64,000 nt of DNA, from positions 1 to 64,000 of the forward strand of contig NZ_LQMW01000023.1 of NCBI RefSeq assembly GCF_001541925.1, read 5' to 3'. Below, one piece after another: positions 49,678-58,430 of the stretch. Made by a program: the position numbers and the translations under genes. Numbering within the stretch: position 1 is the stretch's first letter; each line of letters opens with the position of its first letter. Source of the DNA: Nitrosopumilus sp. Nsub. Its GTDB lineage: Archaea > Thermoproteota > Nitrososphaeria > Nitrososphaerales > Nitrosopumilaceae. The notes under the pieces are model-generated. The model was not told the origin of the DNA. It saw nothing but the letters and a program-made list of their open reading frames with translations, and did no database searches.

Positions 49678-49938
49678 ATGAATTTAAAATTAATTGTTTT
49701 TTCTGGTCCATCATTAATGCACATGTACTTGAAAAATATTAGAAAAAATATGGTGCCAAAAGGAAACATGGGTGGTATGTGCTCCGATTGTAAATTTACA
49801 TTCAAATATTTTGTAAAACCTAGATGTGCTGATGCTGAAATTTTGAAAAAGAGTCGATATACAAAGTGTGGGAATTTTGCGTTAAAATTGAGAAGAGAGA
49901 TAAAAAAACAAAATGCAATTACCTCTTTGAAATTTTAA
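49678..49938 (+). CDS. Small Cys-containing protein
   Basis: 86 aa from the ATG at 49678; a shorter version may start at an internal Met (MVPKGNMGGMCSDC). Core: CSDCKFTFKYFVKPRCADAEILKKSRYTKCGNFALKLRREIKK, with four Cys (CxxC...C...C) that may bind zinc, and a basic helical end. The family seems to recur in Thaumarchaeota but I cannot name it. Lies 27 bases after mdh. Confidence 0.55.
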   Translation: MNLKLIVFSGPSLMHMYLKNIRKNMVPKGNMGGMCSDCKFTFKYFVKPRCADAEILKKSRYTKCGNFALKLRREIKKQNAITSLKF

Positions 49939-50192
49939 ATTATTAAAACCACATTACACAACAATCTCCCTTTTAGTCTGAATTCCCCAGTTTTCTTTCT
50001 TATGTTGTTTGAATCTTGGCAAATTAATTGCAATAATATTTTAAAATAAGGTATGGCATTTTGGATATTGTCTTGTTTGTAATGTTTTATGTAATTTGTT
50101 TTTGACACAAGTAAATTTTCCAAATCAAAGCACAACAATAGTGTTTTAATTTGTAAGAAATGTACTAGTGAATTATAAAAAATGGTTAATTA

Positions 50193-50999
50193 TCATTTTG
50201 ATTTTTTACTTATCCACAAAGAGATAATTTTTGTAGCTAACTCTTGTGGTTCAAGGGATTCATCTGCTGCCATCTTTGTAAATAATTTTGCGTTTTCTGT
50301 AGATAGTTTTATTCTGATGTTTTGTTTTTCTCTGAAATGATTTGCCATTCGTCTTATAGTTGCATGTGATGCTGTGGGATCTAATTCTAATGCATCAAGG
50401 TACCTCTTTTTTGCAGAAGGAGAATAACGTTTGATTTTATTTGCAATTTCTATAGAGTCCTCCACTTTAGGTAATATTCGATATAATCGAAGAACATCAT
50501 TTTTTGAAATAATTTTGGGAACAAGTTCTTGTAATTTTAATGGAATACTTGCAAATCCGGCATATTTTCTAAGTGTTTGAGGTGTAATTCCTAATGCTTT
50601 TGATGCTTTTTTTGTAGATTTCATGGATTTTATTAAAAAATCACATGCTTGAGCCATTTCTGCAGTATTCATCTGTTTTCGATGTAGGTTCTCAATAATT
50701 GATACTGCCTTTGCATCCTCATCATCGTATGGTTTCTTTACAACTAGAACTGGAATAGTTTTTGCACCAATTCGAGTTAATGCCTCTAGTCTTCTTTGAC
50801 CTGCAATTAGTTTGAATGTTCCATCTTTGTTCTTTTGAACTACTGGTGGATTTTGTAATCCTTCTTCTTGAATACTTTTTACTAGTTCATCTATCCCGTC
50901 AGTATTTAGTAATCTTGCTTCTACTTCATCCCATACAGTAACTTTTGATATTGGAACTGTTTCAATTTTGTGAAATAAAACGGAATTTGGTTTTGCCAA
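50193..50999 (-). CDS. ParB/Spo0J-like DNA-binding protein
   Basis: 268 aa. N-terminal ParB domain: VPISKVTVWDEVEARLLNTDGIDELVKSIQEEGLQNPPVVQKNKDGTFKLIAGQRRLEALTRIGAKTIPVLV, with NLHRKQMNTAEMAQACDFL after it. A KorB/HTH-like central region follows (KKASKALGITPQTLRKYAGFASIPLKLQEL). In ParB proteins these residues bind CTP and a parS-type site. No parA partner is in this window; the next gene on the same strand is unrelated. Could be a chromosome-organising or regulatory factor. Confidence 0.9.
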   Translation of the reverse strand: MAKPNSVLFHKIETVPISKVTVWDEVEARLLNTDGIDELVKSIQEEGLQNPPVVQKNKDGTFKLIAGQRRLEALTRIGAKTIPVLVVKKPYDDEDAKAVSIIENLHRKQMNTAEMAQACDFLIKSMKSTKKASKALGITPQTLRKYAGFASIPLKLQELVPKIISKNDVLRLYRILPKVEDSIEIANKIKRYSPSAKKRYLDALELDPTASHATIRRMANHFREKQNIRIKLSTENAKLFTKMAADESLEPQELATKIISLWISKKSK

Positions 51000-51096
51000 T
51001 ATAATTAATTTTTACCGTTTACATAAAAATATTGTTACATTTTTTATGTTTGAAACTTTTATTAAAAATTAATAACTGCTCAAAACATCTTAAATT

Positions 51097-51294
51097 ATGG
51101 CAAAAGTAATCTCAAAGTCAGTTAAAAAGTCAAAACCTACAAAAAAAGTTACTAAATCAAAGACTACAAAATCCAAAACCAAAAAGACAGTTAAATCAAA
51201 ATCCTCAAAAAAAGACGAATTATCTAAATTATTATCACAAGTTGATCTATTGGAAAAAAAAATTGATGAATTACTAGCTAAAAATTCTGCTTAA
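51097..51294 (+). CDS. Lys/Ser/Thr-rich basic protein with coiled-coil tail
   Basis: 65 aa. Residues 1-40 are a histone-H1-like tail (KSVKKSKPTKKVTKSKTTKSK), residues 41-62 a leucine-heptad coiled coil (LSKLLSQVDLLEKKIDELL). Probable nucleoid or nucleic-acid-binding protein that multimerises. Divergent from the ParB-like gene 97 bases away, which may be meaningful for chromosome organisation. Compare the tiny basic protein at 8365. Confidence 0.7.
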   Translation: MAKVISKSVKKSKPTKKVTKSKTTKSKTKKTVKSKSSKKDELSKLLSQVDLLEKKIDELLAKNSA

Positions 51295-51467
51295 AAATAT
51301 TGTACCTTAATTTCAGTGGTTTGATTATTTTTTGATTTTAAGATATTGTTACAGCATGGACAACGTATACTCTTACACATCATAAAAATATCACATGAGA
51401 AACATCTCTTTGCACCGTTTTTGTAAGTGTGAATATCTTTATCAAATTTAGTACATCTACCAGTGCA
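51291..51467 (-). pseudogene. 5'-truncated zinc-ribbon protein gene
   Basis: Minus-strand frame with no start but protein-like sequence: CTGRCTKFDKD, then GAKRCFSCDIFMMCKSIRCPCC and a tail. The CTG-x-C...CxxC...CPCC arrangement resembles a thaumarchaeal zinc-ribbon family (by memory). A TGA stop lies immediately 5' of the CTGRC motif, next to a run of seven T, so a frameshift or loss of the start is likely. Its 3' end overlaps the stop of 51097..51294 on the other strand. Confidence 0.4.
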
Positions 51468-52049
51468 TCAAAAAAAGAATTGATATGTTTACTATACTAA
51501 AGTATGACCGTGAGTTGTAGGCCAAAATTTAAGAGAGAATTTAGTTCTGCAATTCTAAATAATTCATTCATTGTAATTTATCTGAAAAATAATTTTTAAA
51601 AAAGGAGTTGCCAAGCCATTTCAAGGTAATTAAAGAAGTGACTCGACACCTCATTGAATCGTAATTTTAATTCAATTTTATCCTTTTAAAACATTTTTTA
51701 GATTTTGAGCCTAAAAATCAAACAAAGTAATATGTGATGAATTTCTAATCATTTTATGAATTTGATCAAAGAATGTCTTCATTGTGGACGTGAATTTCAA
51801 GACGTATCAAGTGATTTTTGTTCATCTAAATGCGCAGCAGAAGTTTCTGATGAATAATATTTTAAAAAAATAAACTGCATCAAAGAACTAGCATTGTCAA
51901 AAACATTCCACCATTGAGAAATAATATGAGTAGTGTGTTAATAGATACATGATACACACCAAAACTGATATAAAAAATATATCTTCGAATGGTGTTCTAA
52001 ATAGCCTTTTGTTCAATTAGTTAATAATTAAGGTGATTGAAGAGTTATT
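51468..52049. other. Region upstream of gap holding one microprotein
   Basis: About 580 bases, AT-rich, mostly empty. It contains only the microprotein at 51756..51857 and must hold the gap promoter. Confidence 0.5.
51756..51857 (+). CDS. Cys-rich microprotein (putative zinc knuckle)
   Basis: 33 aa: KECLHCGREFQDVSSDFCSSKCAAEVSDE. Four Cys in CxxC...CxxxC, a zinc-finger-like spacing as in MYND or FLYWCH-type knuckles. Clean ATG and stop. The composition in this AT-rich gap supports a real gene, though only 33 codons. Confidence 0.5.
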   Translation: MNLIKECLHCGREFQDVSSDFCSSKCAAEVSDE

Positions 52050-53102
52050 ATGAAAAAGGTGTTTGTTAATGGATATGGTTCTATTGGCAGTAGAATTACA
52101 TCTTTTCTAAAAGATGATCCTGAAATCACAGTATTTGGAATTGGAAAATACTCTCCTGATGAAAAAATAGATGTTGCAATATCTCGAGGATTAAATGTAT
52201 ATGTTCCAGAAAGAAAATTGAATGATTTTTCAAATTATAAAATTTCAGGAACTATTGAGTCTGCATTAGATGAATGTGATTTAGTAATTGATGCAGCACC
52301 TGGCGGTCATGGTTATAAAAATAAAAAAAATCTGTATGAGCCCAAAAATATTCCTGCTATTTATCAAGGTGGAGAATCTACGATTGGAGATGAATCTGTA
52401 TCTGATTTATTGTTTAATTCTCGTGCAAATTATGATCTTGCATTAGGCAAAAAACATGTCATGCAAGGAAGTTGTAATGTTACTGGAATGGGTAGAATTC
52501 TAGAACCTTTACGTGAAAAATTTGGAGAAAAGTTAGTTAGATTTGATGTAACTTTAGTTCGAAGATGGGCAGATATTGAACAAACTGAAAAAAAAGTATC
52601 TGATACAATTGAAATGACTGAAAAACCTCATCACGGAGATGATGTTAAATTGTATTTTGGAAAAGATGCCCCTCTTTATGTTCGTGCAATTAAAGTTCCT
52701 ACAAGACAAATGCATTTGCATATTATGGATATTCGATTCAAAGAAACTGCTCCTAAACCATCTGAAATTCATGAGTTATTTACTAATGAATTTGGTGTAG
52801 CCACATTATGGACTGCAAAGGGTACTAAGGATGTTAGAGATTATGCTCAAAATATGGGATTTAACTTTACAGACACAAATATGATTCACATTCATGCAAA
52901 TATGACTACTTCAATTGGTGACACTGTTCAATTGATGTACTCTGATGATCAAACAGGAATTGTAATTCCTGAAAATCACATGTTGTTACAAGCAATGTTG
53001 TTTGATAAATCATACGATGAAGCATTTACTCATACTGAATCTATTTTCCATATGAATGAAAAGAAAGAAAAACTTCAAACAAATTTTGCTAAGAATGATT
53101 AA
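52050..53102 (+). CDS. gap: Type II glyceraldehyde-3-phosphate dehydrogenase
   Basis: 350-aa archaeal GAPDH of gluconeogenesis/glycolysis. NAD(P)-binding VNGYGSIGSRITSFL, DAAPGGHGYKNK, catalytic Cys142 in MQGSCNVTGMGRIL, then EPLREKFGEKLVRFDVTLVRRWADIEQ and KVPTRQMHLHIMDI. The Rossmann Asp that gives NAD specificity in bacterial enzymes is absent, so NADPH use is likely, as is usual for archaeal type II. Divergent neighbours; likely monocistronic. Confidence 0.96.
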   Translation: MKKVFVNGYGSIGSRITSFLKDDPEITVFGIGKYSPDEKIDVAISRGLNVYVPERKLNDFSNYKISGTIESALDECDLVIDAAPGGHGYKNKKNLYEPKNIPAIYQGGESTIGDESVSDLLFNSRANYDLALGKKHVMQGSCNVTGMGRILEPLREKFGEKLVRFDVTLVRRWADIEQTEKKVSDTIEMTEKPHHGDDVKLYFGKDAPLYVRAIKVPTRQMHLHIMDIRFKETAPKPSEIHELFTNEFGVATLWTAKGTKDVRDYAQNMGFNFTDTNMIHIHANMTTSIGDTVQLMYSDDQTGIVIPENHMLLQAMLFDKSYDEAFTHTESIFHMNEKKEKLQTNFAKND

Positions 53103-54352
53103 TTTCTAATTCGTTCAATTCTAATTTTTTGTGGAATATTTTTTGAAACTTTTTCAACCACTATTCTAAGATCTTCTAATTCAATCTTATCTCCTTCTTG
53201 TGGAATGTCTTGTAATCTTTCATGTAGTAATCCATTGAGTGTTGCATAATCATCCCCGTCGGGAATTTTTTTTGTAAAAATTTTATTAATTACATCAATT
53301 TCTACGTCTCCATTTGTAATTATTGTATCTTGATCAATTCTTTCATATCCTTTTTCTCTAGTAATGTCAGTTTCATCTTCGATTTCCCCAACAATTTCTT
53401 CTAATAGATCTTCTAATGTAACTAAACCTTCTACGCCTCCATGCTCATCTACAACCATGGCCATGTGTGTTTTCCTTCCTTTCATTTCTTTTAGTAATGA
53501 ACTAACCATTTTTTCTTGTGATGCAAAAACAGGTTTCCTTGCAATCTGTTCTAAACTAACTACTTCGTTTTCTTTTTCTAATTCCTTCAAAACATCTCTT
53601 ACATGAATAAAACCTACAATGTCGTCTCTGGTATTTCCGTAAATTGGAATTCGTGAATGTCCACTTTGATTAATTAGTGGTAATGCTTCAAAAAGTAGAA
53701 TTTTTGAATTCAATGTAAACATCTTTGTTCTTGGGGTCATAACAGAACGAATTACTGTGTCATCAAAATTTAATGCACCATGTACTAACTCCATTTCTTC
53801 TTTTTCTAGTGCTTTTTCTTCTAATCCTTGATCAATCACTCCTTTGATTTCTTCTTCGGTAATTGGAGGTGGGGTGTGACTACTTCCAGTAATTTTTACA
53901 ACTCCTTTTGTAATGACTTCAAAAAATTTTACTATTGGATAAAATACATAACTGAATGCTAGTAACACTGGGGCATATCTTAATGCAACTTTCGTTGAAT
54001 TTGCATTACAATATGTTTTTGGTGTAATTTCTCCAAATACTAATATTAAAAATGTCATTACTCCTACGGCAATTCCTAATCCGTCATTTCCAAATAATCT
54101 GATTGCCACACTAGTTGCTAATGCAGATGCACCAACATTCACTAAATTATTTCCCAGATTAACACTGGACATCATCCAACTTGGATTCATTTTTAATTTG
54201 TGTAATGCTTTAGAACCTTTTTTTCCTTCATTAAATAATTGAACTACTTTTGATTTTCTAACTCCTACTAATGCAACTTCTAGACCACTAAAAAATCCCG
54301 ATAATCCAATTAAAACGGACAATGCCGTTATTTCAATCCATAAATCTACCAT
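53099..54352 (-). CDS. CNNM/CorC-type membrane protein (DUF21-CBS-CorC)
   Basis: 417 aa. Residues 1-190 form the DUF21 membrane domain (four helices, GFFSGLEVALVGVRKSKV, NLGNNLVNVGASALATSVAI, VFGEITPKTYCN), residues 200-330 a CBS pair (VMTPRTKMFTLNSK, MVVDEHGGVEGLVTLEDLLEEIVGEIEDE) and the end the CorC/HlyC transporter-associated domain. Related proteins transport Mg2+ or other divalent cations. Overlaps gap by 4 bases on the opposite strand. Upstream gene is thrC. Confidence 0.93.
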   Translation of the reverse strand: MVDLWIEITALSVLIGLSGFFSGLEVALVGVRKSKVVQLFNEGKKGSKALHKLKMNPSWMMSSVNLGNNLVNVGASALATSVAIRLFGNDGLGIAVGVMTFLILVFGEITPKTYCNANSTKVALRYAPVLLAFSYVFYPIVKFFEVITKGVVKITGSSHTPPPITEEEIKGVIDQGLEEKALEKEEMELVHGALNFDDTVIRSVMTPRTKMFTLNSKILLFEALPLINQSGHSRIPIYGNTRDDIVGFIHVRDVLKELEKENEVVSLEQIARKPVFASQEKMVSSLLKEMKGRKTHMAMVVDEHGGVEGLVTLEDLLEEIVGEIEDETDITREKGYERIDQDTIITNGDVEIDVINKIFTKKIPDGDDYATLNGLLHERLQDIPQEGDKIELEDLRIVVEKVSKNIPQKIRIERIRN

Positions 54353-54488
54353 GATTGTTTCCTTGAAAATTCGTTAGAACTACTATTTTTCATTTAGTTT
54401 TTTTGCACCATCTTTTGGTAAGGTGATTTAACAATTGATGGATTTAAACTCTTCAGTTTTCTTAAACTTGATATTAAAAATTTTGAGG

Positions 54489-55826
54489 CTAATTTTTTGG
54501 AGGATTTGCAAATGTATTTTCTGAATTATTGTGATAATCTACTGGAATCATGGCATCTTTTTGTCTGCCTGTAAGTATGCCTACCACTGTGTCGTCTTTT
54601 TTAATAATTCCTTCATTCATCAATTTTTTTATTCCAGCAACTGACGCACCTGATGCCATTTCACAATCAAATCCATTCAGTCCAACTACTGACATACCAT
54701 CTAGCATTTCTGAATCTGTTACTGTTGTAGCTACGCCATTTGTAAATTCTAATGCTCTTAATCCTTTCAAAATATTTGCAGGTCTTCCAATTTGAATTGC
54801 AGTAGCTTTAGTTTTTGGTCTAATGCCTTCTTTATCCAAATGATCATAGTATCTTGAAATTAATTCTGTATTTGGTTCTCCCTTATTCCATCTCAATTCT
54901 TCATTTTCAAATTCGCCATTATACAAATCAGATAATGTACTTGCACCTTCTGAATTAATCACTGCAATTCTTGGTATTTTTTTAATCCATCCCCATTCAT
55001 ATAATTCCATTAGTGCTTTTCCACAACTTGAAGTATTTCCTAAAGCTCCTCCTGGATAAACAATCCAATCGGGTACATCCCAATTCAAATATTCTAATGC
55101 TCTAAATGGAATTGTTTTTTGTCCTTCAATTCTGAATGGATTAACTGAATTTACTGTATATCCATCATGATTTTTTGCATCCTCTAATGATTGTTTTAAT
55201 GCATCATCAAAATTTCCTTCAACTTCTACAATTTGAGCTCCAAATTGATATGCTTGACTAAGTTTTCCTGGTGCAATTTGTCCTGCAGGAATATATACAT
55301 CACAGTCAATTCCTTCGTTTGCTGCAAACATACCCGCAGAAGCGGAAGTATTTCCAGTTGATGCACAAACAATTTTTTTTGCTCCTACTAATTTGGCATG
55401 AGTTACTGCCGTTACCATTCCGTTATCTTTGAATGATCCGCTGGGATTGTATCCTTCTGGTTGTAACCATAATCCTTCTTTATTAATTCCTAAAAAATCT
55501 GCAGCTTTAGACATGTGATATGGTTTGGATTGTCTTCCTTCTGCACCATCTAATGACACCAAAAACTTTGAACATTCTTCTAAACTTTCTGTATCAATTT
55601 GACAAAAATTTAATAATTCTCTAAATCTCCAAATTCCACTTTCATTAAATATACTGCCTTTTGAATTTCGTCTTTCATAAAATGTATCTTTTAGTTTTGT
55701 GGAAGGATTATTTTTGTATTTTACATCTAACACATGTCCCTTCTCACATTGTACATTTGTACTGGTAATGGGATATTCTAAACCACATTTTGGATGTACA
55801 CATTTTAGATAAGCATCTTCTTGCAT
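54489..55826 (-). CDS. thrC: Threonine synthase
   Basis: 445 aa PLP enzyme converting O-phosphohomoserine to threonine. N-terminal zinc-like lid CVHPKCGLEYP...CEKGH; PLP lysine in YNPSGSFKDNG (Lys133), CASTGNTSASAGMFAA (phosphate-binding Asn-Thr-Ser), VYPGGALGNTSSCG and ATAIQIGRPANILKGLRAL. The region GLNGFDCEMASGASVAGI near the end is conserved in the archaeal form. Probably monocistronic. Confidence 0.96.
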   Translation of the reverse strand: MQEDAYLKCVHPKCGLEYPITSTNVQCEKGHVLDVKYKNNPSTKLKDTFYERRNSKGSIFNESGIWRFRELLNFCQIDTESLEECSKFLVSLDGAEGRQSKPYHMSKAADFLGINKEGLWLQPEGYNPSGSFKDNGMVTAVTHAKLVGAKKIVCASTGNTSASAGMFAANEGIDCDVYIPAGQIAPGKLSQAYQFGAQIVEVEGNFDDALKQSLEDAKNHDGYTVNSVNPFRIEGQKTIPFRALEYLNWDVPDWIVYPGGALGNTSSCGKALMELYEWGWIKKIPRIAVINSEGASTLSDLYNGEFENEELRWNKGEPNTELISRYYDHLDKEGIRPKTKATAIQIGRPANILKGLRALEFTNGVATTVTDSEMLDGMSVVGLNGFDCEMASGASVAGIKKLMNEGIIKKDDTVVGILTGRQKDAMIPVDYHNNSENTFANPPKN

Positions 55827-55931
55827 GTGTAATTGTTGAAAATTGCTAATAATTTAAAGCAAACGTGAATAATATACACAAGTCTAGTTAATTTCCTAAA
55901 CTTTAGATTGGTGTTGTTTTTTTGAAATTAT

Positions 55932-56306
55932 ATGGTCACATATGTGGAATATTTGAAGAGTATTCTAAATCGTATTGTAGATTCTTACAAGGTTCTTGAG
56001 GCTATTGAGGATAAGCCAGGGGATCTTAAAAAAATTGAAAAAGAAATGCTAAAAATTAATGGATTTATCAAAGTTGTGTCCAATAAGATTGAAATTGAAA
56101 AGATCCCTTTAGCTGATTTTAAAATTATCAAAAAAAAATTTGCAGATTATTTGAATGCATATTCATTTGAAAAGGAAATTGAAACTATGGCCCCTTTGTA
56201 TTCCAATGATGTAAATCGCATTAAAAATATGAGGTTGAAAATTATAGAATCCTTAAAAAATAATAATATGATGAATACTGTTCATGAATTATTGGAAAAA
56301 CTATGA
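55932..56306 (+). CDS. Hypothetical helical protein
   Basis: 124 aa, almost all helix: YLKSILNRIVDSYKVLEAIEDKPGDLKKIEKEMLKINGFIKVVSNKIEIEK, LADFKIIKKKFADYLNAYSFEKEIETMAPLY and IKNMRLKIIESLKNNNMMNTVHELLEKL. Soluble, basic and acidic residues balanced. Overlaps the next gene by 4 bases (ATGA), indicating cotranslation with a Cys-rich microprotein. Family not recognised. Confidence 0.6.
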   Translation: MVTYVEYLKSILNRIVDSYKVLEAIEDKPGDLKKIEKEMLKINGFIKVVSNKIEIEKIPLADFKIIKKKFADYLNAYSFEKEIETMAPLYSNDVNRIKNMRLKIIESLKNNNMMNTVHELLEKL

Positions 56307-56401
56307 CTGGTCAAAAAAAATGTGTTTTGTGTGGATGTAAAGATCATCGATTAATTGGATGCTCTAAACATCTTTCAAAAAAATGTAATTGTTTCAAATA
56401 A
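56303..56401 (+). CDS. Cys-rich microprotein coupled to 55932..56306
   Basis: 32 aa with six Cys: KKCVLCGCKDHRLIGCSKHL and KKCNCFK. The ATG overlaps the TGA stop of the upstream gene (ATGA), a strong sign of a real gene. Metal binding likely: CxxCxC, His, C, CxC. Convergent with a second Cys-rich microprotein at 56404, with two bases between. Confidence 0.6.
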   Translation: MTGQKKCVLCGCKDHRLIGCSKHLSKKCNCFK

Positions 56402-56403
56402 TC

Positions 56404-56520
56404 TTATTTTCTTCTAGGGCCTGATCTCTCGTGAAAATTTAAACAACATTTGCATTCTTTTTCTAAACATTCATTTTCATAATGATGATCACATATTCCA
56501 CATTCACAACTTTTAGACAT
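56404..56520 (-). CDS. Cys-rich microprotein
   Basis: 38 aa with seven Cys and three His: SKSCECGICDHHYENECLEK and ECKCCLNFHERSGPRRK. Ends two bases from the stop of 56303..56401. The pattern CxCxxCxHH...C...CxCC may bind two zinc ions. Clean start; composition improbable by chance. Confidence 0.6.
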   Translation of the reverse strand: MSKSCECGICDHHYENECLEKECKCCLNFHERSGPRRK

Positions 56521-56594
56521 ATCTCTAGTACTGTAATTTTTTTTAGAATTTATCCCTTGCCTTAATTTAATGTGATTTTAAGGTCAAATTGGAA

Positions 56595-56912
56595 TTATTT
56601 TTTTGATTTTGATTTTTTTATTGGTTTTTCTTTGGCTGCTAATTCTTTTTCAATCTCTTCAGCCTTGTTATCTACTGCTTTGATAATTTCTTGAATTAGT
56701 CCATCAAGATCACTATCTTCAACTTCTGGTTCGACTGTGCTTGCAATATCTGTAATTGTGCTTGAAATTTCAGCACTAACATCTTCGAAACTTTCTGGAT
56801 CTTCATATGCTGCATTGTACAGATTTTTTAAATTATTTACATGTCCAATTACTTGCTCAGTTATTGTAACTGTATAATCAGTTCCATTAATGTCAAATTC
56901 TTTTGAACTCAT
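56595..56912 (-). CDS. Hypothetical acidic helical protein with Lys tail
   Basis: 105 aa from the ATG at 56912 (MSSKEFDINGTDYTVTITEQ); an in-frame start at 56924 adds four residues. Acidic central helices (EDPESFEDVSAEISSTITDIASTVEPEVED, LIQEIIKAVDNKAEEIEKEL) end in a basic EKPIKKSKSKK. No known domain. Lies between the microproteins and 56977..57426 on the same strand. Confidence 0.55.
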   Translation of the reverse strand: MSSKEFDINGTDYTVTITEQVIGHVNNLKNLYNAAYEDPESFEDVSAEISSTITDIASTVEPEVEDSDLDGLIQEIIKAVDNKAEEIEKELAAKEKPIKKSKSKK

Positions 56913-56976
56913 ACTGATTTTCAAATTGAGATGTTTATAATGTTTTTCAGGACCTGTCTAGTTTGATGTTGAATTA

Positions 56977-57426
56977 CTAAAATATAATATAGTCTAATGC
57001 TGCTGCATCACTAATCAACCTAGTATGTTTTGAACCTACCACGTAACCATTTTTGATATCTTCTGTAGGAATCCATCTATTTGTGGATGTATAATGTCTT
57101 TTTTCTGACAATTCTCTTTCAATTTCTTCTATGTCGAATTCAGCTTCTTCCACTTCTTGCGTCGTTAGATGTTTAATGGTAACAAGAATTTTTGTAACTT
57201 TAACACGATCACCAAATTTCCATTTCATTACTGGATTTTCATCAGACACCTCTAAAATTTTAATTTTCATCTGTTTTTTCCCAAAAGCATCACGACTGAT
57301 GAGTGCTCTTTCATCAGTGAATTCTTCAAAACTTATTCTTGAATTAACTTCTGCATCTGATACTGTCTCTAGTAATGATTCTGTTGTTGATTCAATTTGT
57401 TCATCTTTTGGATTTTCTTCAGACAT
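56977..57426 (-). CDS. Hypothetical acidic protein
   Basis: 149 aa. An acidic N-terminus (ESTTESLLETVSDAEVNSRISFEEFTDER) precedes a beta-rich core: KKQMKIKILEVSDENPVMKWKFGDRVKVTKILVTIKHLTT, then a helix EEAEFDIEEIERELSEKRHYTSTNRWIPTEDIK and an ending GSKHTRLISDAAALDYIIF. The core could be an SH3- or OB-like barrel (weak). No recognised family. 50 bases from the resolvase gene, same strand. Confidence 0.6.
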   Translation of the reverse strand: MSEENPKDEQIESTTESLLETVSDAEVNSRISFEEFTDERALISRDAFGKKQMKIKILEVSDENPVMKWKFGDRVKVTKILVTIKHLTTQEVEEAEFDIEEIERELSEKRHYTSTNRWIPTEDIKNGYVVGSKHTRLISDAAALDYIIF

Positions 57427-57476
57427 ACTATAGCCTCATCATTTATCCTTAATAATGATTTGAACTAATTATGTGG

Positions 57477-58046
57477 TTAGGCACTAGTCCTTTGTTTTGT
57501 TTTAAATGGCATTTTACATTCTTTTAAAAATAATTCTTCTTTTTTACCATTAATTTTTGAATAGATCTTTCCATCATATGTGCAAATACAGTCAGTAATC
57601 TCTAATTTATTATCCCAAATTTTAAAAAATTCTCTTAATTCTCTATTCTTGTACATTCCAACATCTACTCGTTTTTTTGATAGAAATTTGAATGCCAGTA
57701 AAACCTGTTTATTTTTGTAAATATCAAAAGTTTTAATCCAATCTAAACATCGTTGAATTTGATCTGCAGGTACTGGCAATGTTGTACTGGTACCGGATTT
57801 TGCTTCAATTGTAAAAATTGTGCTTATTTCTGTATTTACTGCCAATACATCCGGTAATGCAATGCTGGGAGATCCTAATCTGAAGGCTTTCCAATTTTCT
57901 GTTTTTTTAAATCTTTTAACAATTGTATCTTCCCATTGATATCCTCTTTGTCTACGTGTTTTTGCTGCATTTTGATGATTAGATTTTTTCATTTCATTTT
58001 TTTGTTTTGTTAATGTAATTGATTTCAAATTTTTATTCATAGGCAT
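57477..58046 (-). CDS. Holliday junction resolvase, Hjc-like
   Basis: 189 aa; an internal ATG at 57992 (MKKSNHQNAAKTRRQRG) could be the real start. Nuclease motif of the archaeal Hjc family: R-G-x3-E (RGYQWEDTIVKRF, Glu39), Asp66 (IALPDVLAV) and E-x-K (FTIEAKSGTST, Glu81/Lys83). This PD-(D/E)xK pattern binds Mg2+ and cuts four-way junctions. The C-terminus is longer than in classical Hjc. Helicase and ParB-like genes are elsewhere in the window. Confidence 0.85.
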   Translation of the reverse strand: MPMNKNLKSITLTKQKNEMKKSNHQNAAKTRRQRGYQWEDTIVKRFKKTENWKAFRLGSPSIALPDVLAVNTEISTIFTIEAKSGTSTTLPVPADQIQRCLDWIKTFDIYKNKQVLLAFKFLSKKRVDVGMYKNRELREFFKIWDNKLEITDCICTYDGKIYSKINGKKEELFLKECKMPFKTKQRTSA

Positions 58047-58190
58047 TTTCTATTAGTTTAGATTTAGTAGTCTTGGTAATTACACTATTACTCAACAATA
58101 TCTATGATTTCAGTCATACAAATTACTCATTTAACAAAAACATGTTATTTATGATCTAATTGTATATACTTGAAAAAATTATTCTTTTTA

Positions 58191-58400
58191 ATGTCTGAAT
58201 TTAATGTTGAAAAATTATTTGAAAAACGTGATTCTTATCTAAATATTTTGAAACATCTTAGTTTTGAATTAATGATGGAACCAACTGATGATGAAATCAA
58301 AAAAATTAATGAATTGGAAAAAAATACCTTACATGAATTAGATTTAATTCAAAAAGAAATATCGGACATTTTATCCAAAAATGATAATTCGATACAATGA
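58191..58400 (+). CDS. Small coiled-coil protein
   Basis: 69 aa from the ATG at 58191 (MSEFNVEKLFEKRDSYLN); the frame extends to a TTG at 58170. Helical, charged: HLSFELMMEPTDDEIKKINELEKNTLHELDLIQKEISDILSK. No known domain. Ends 30 bases before the methyltransferase gene and may be cotranscribed. Confidence 0.55.
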   Translation: MSEFNVEKLFEKRDSYLNILKHLSFELMMEPTDDEIKKINELEKNTLHELDLIQKEISDILSKNDNSIQ

Positions 58401-58430
58401 GTTTATCATACCCATTATTTTAGAAATTTT

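Noticed and set aside
49935-50138. 67-codon minus-strand frame
   Set aside because: Overlaps the end of the plus-strand Cys protein gene and has no domain or good start.
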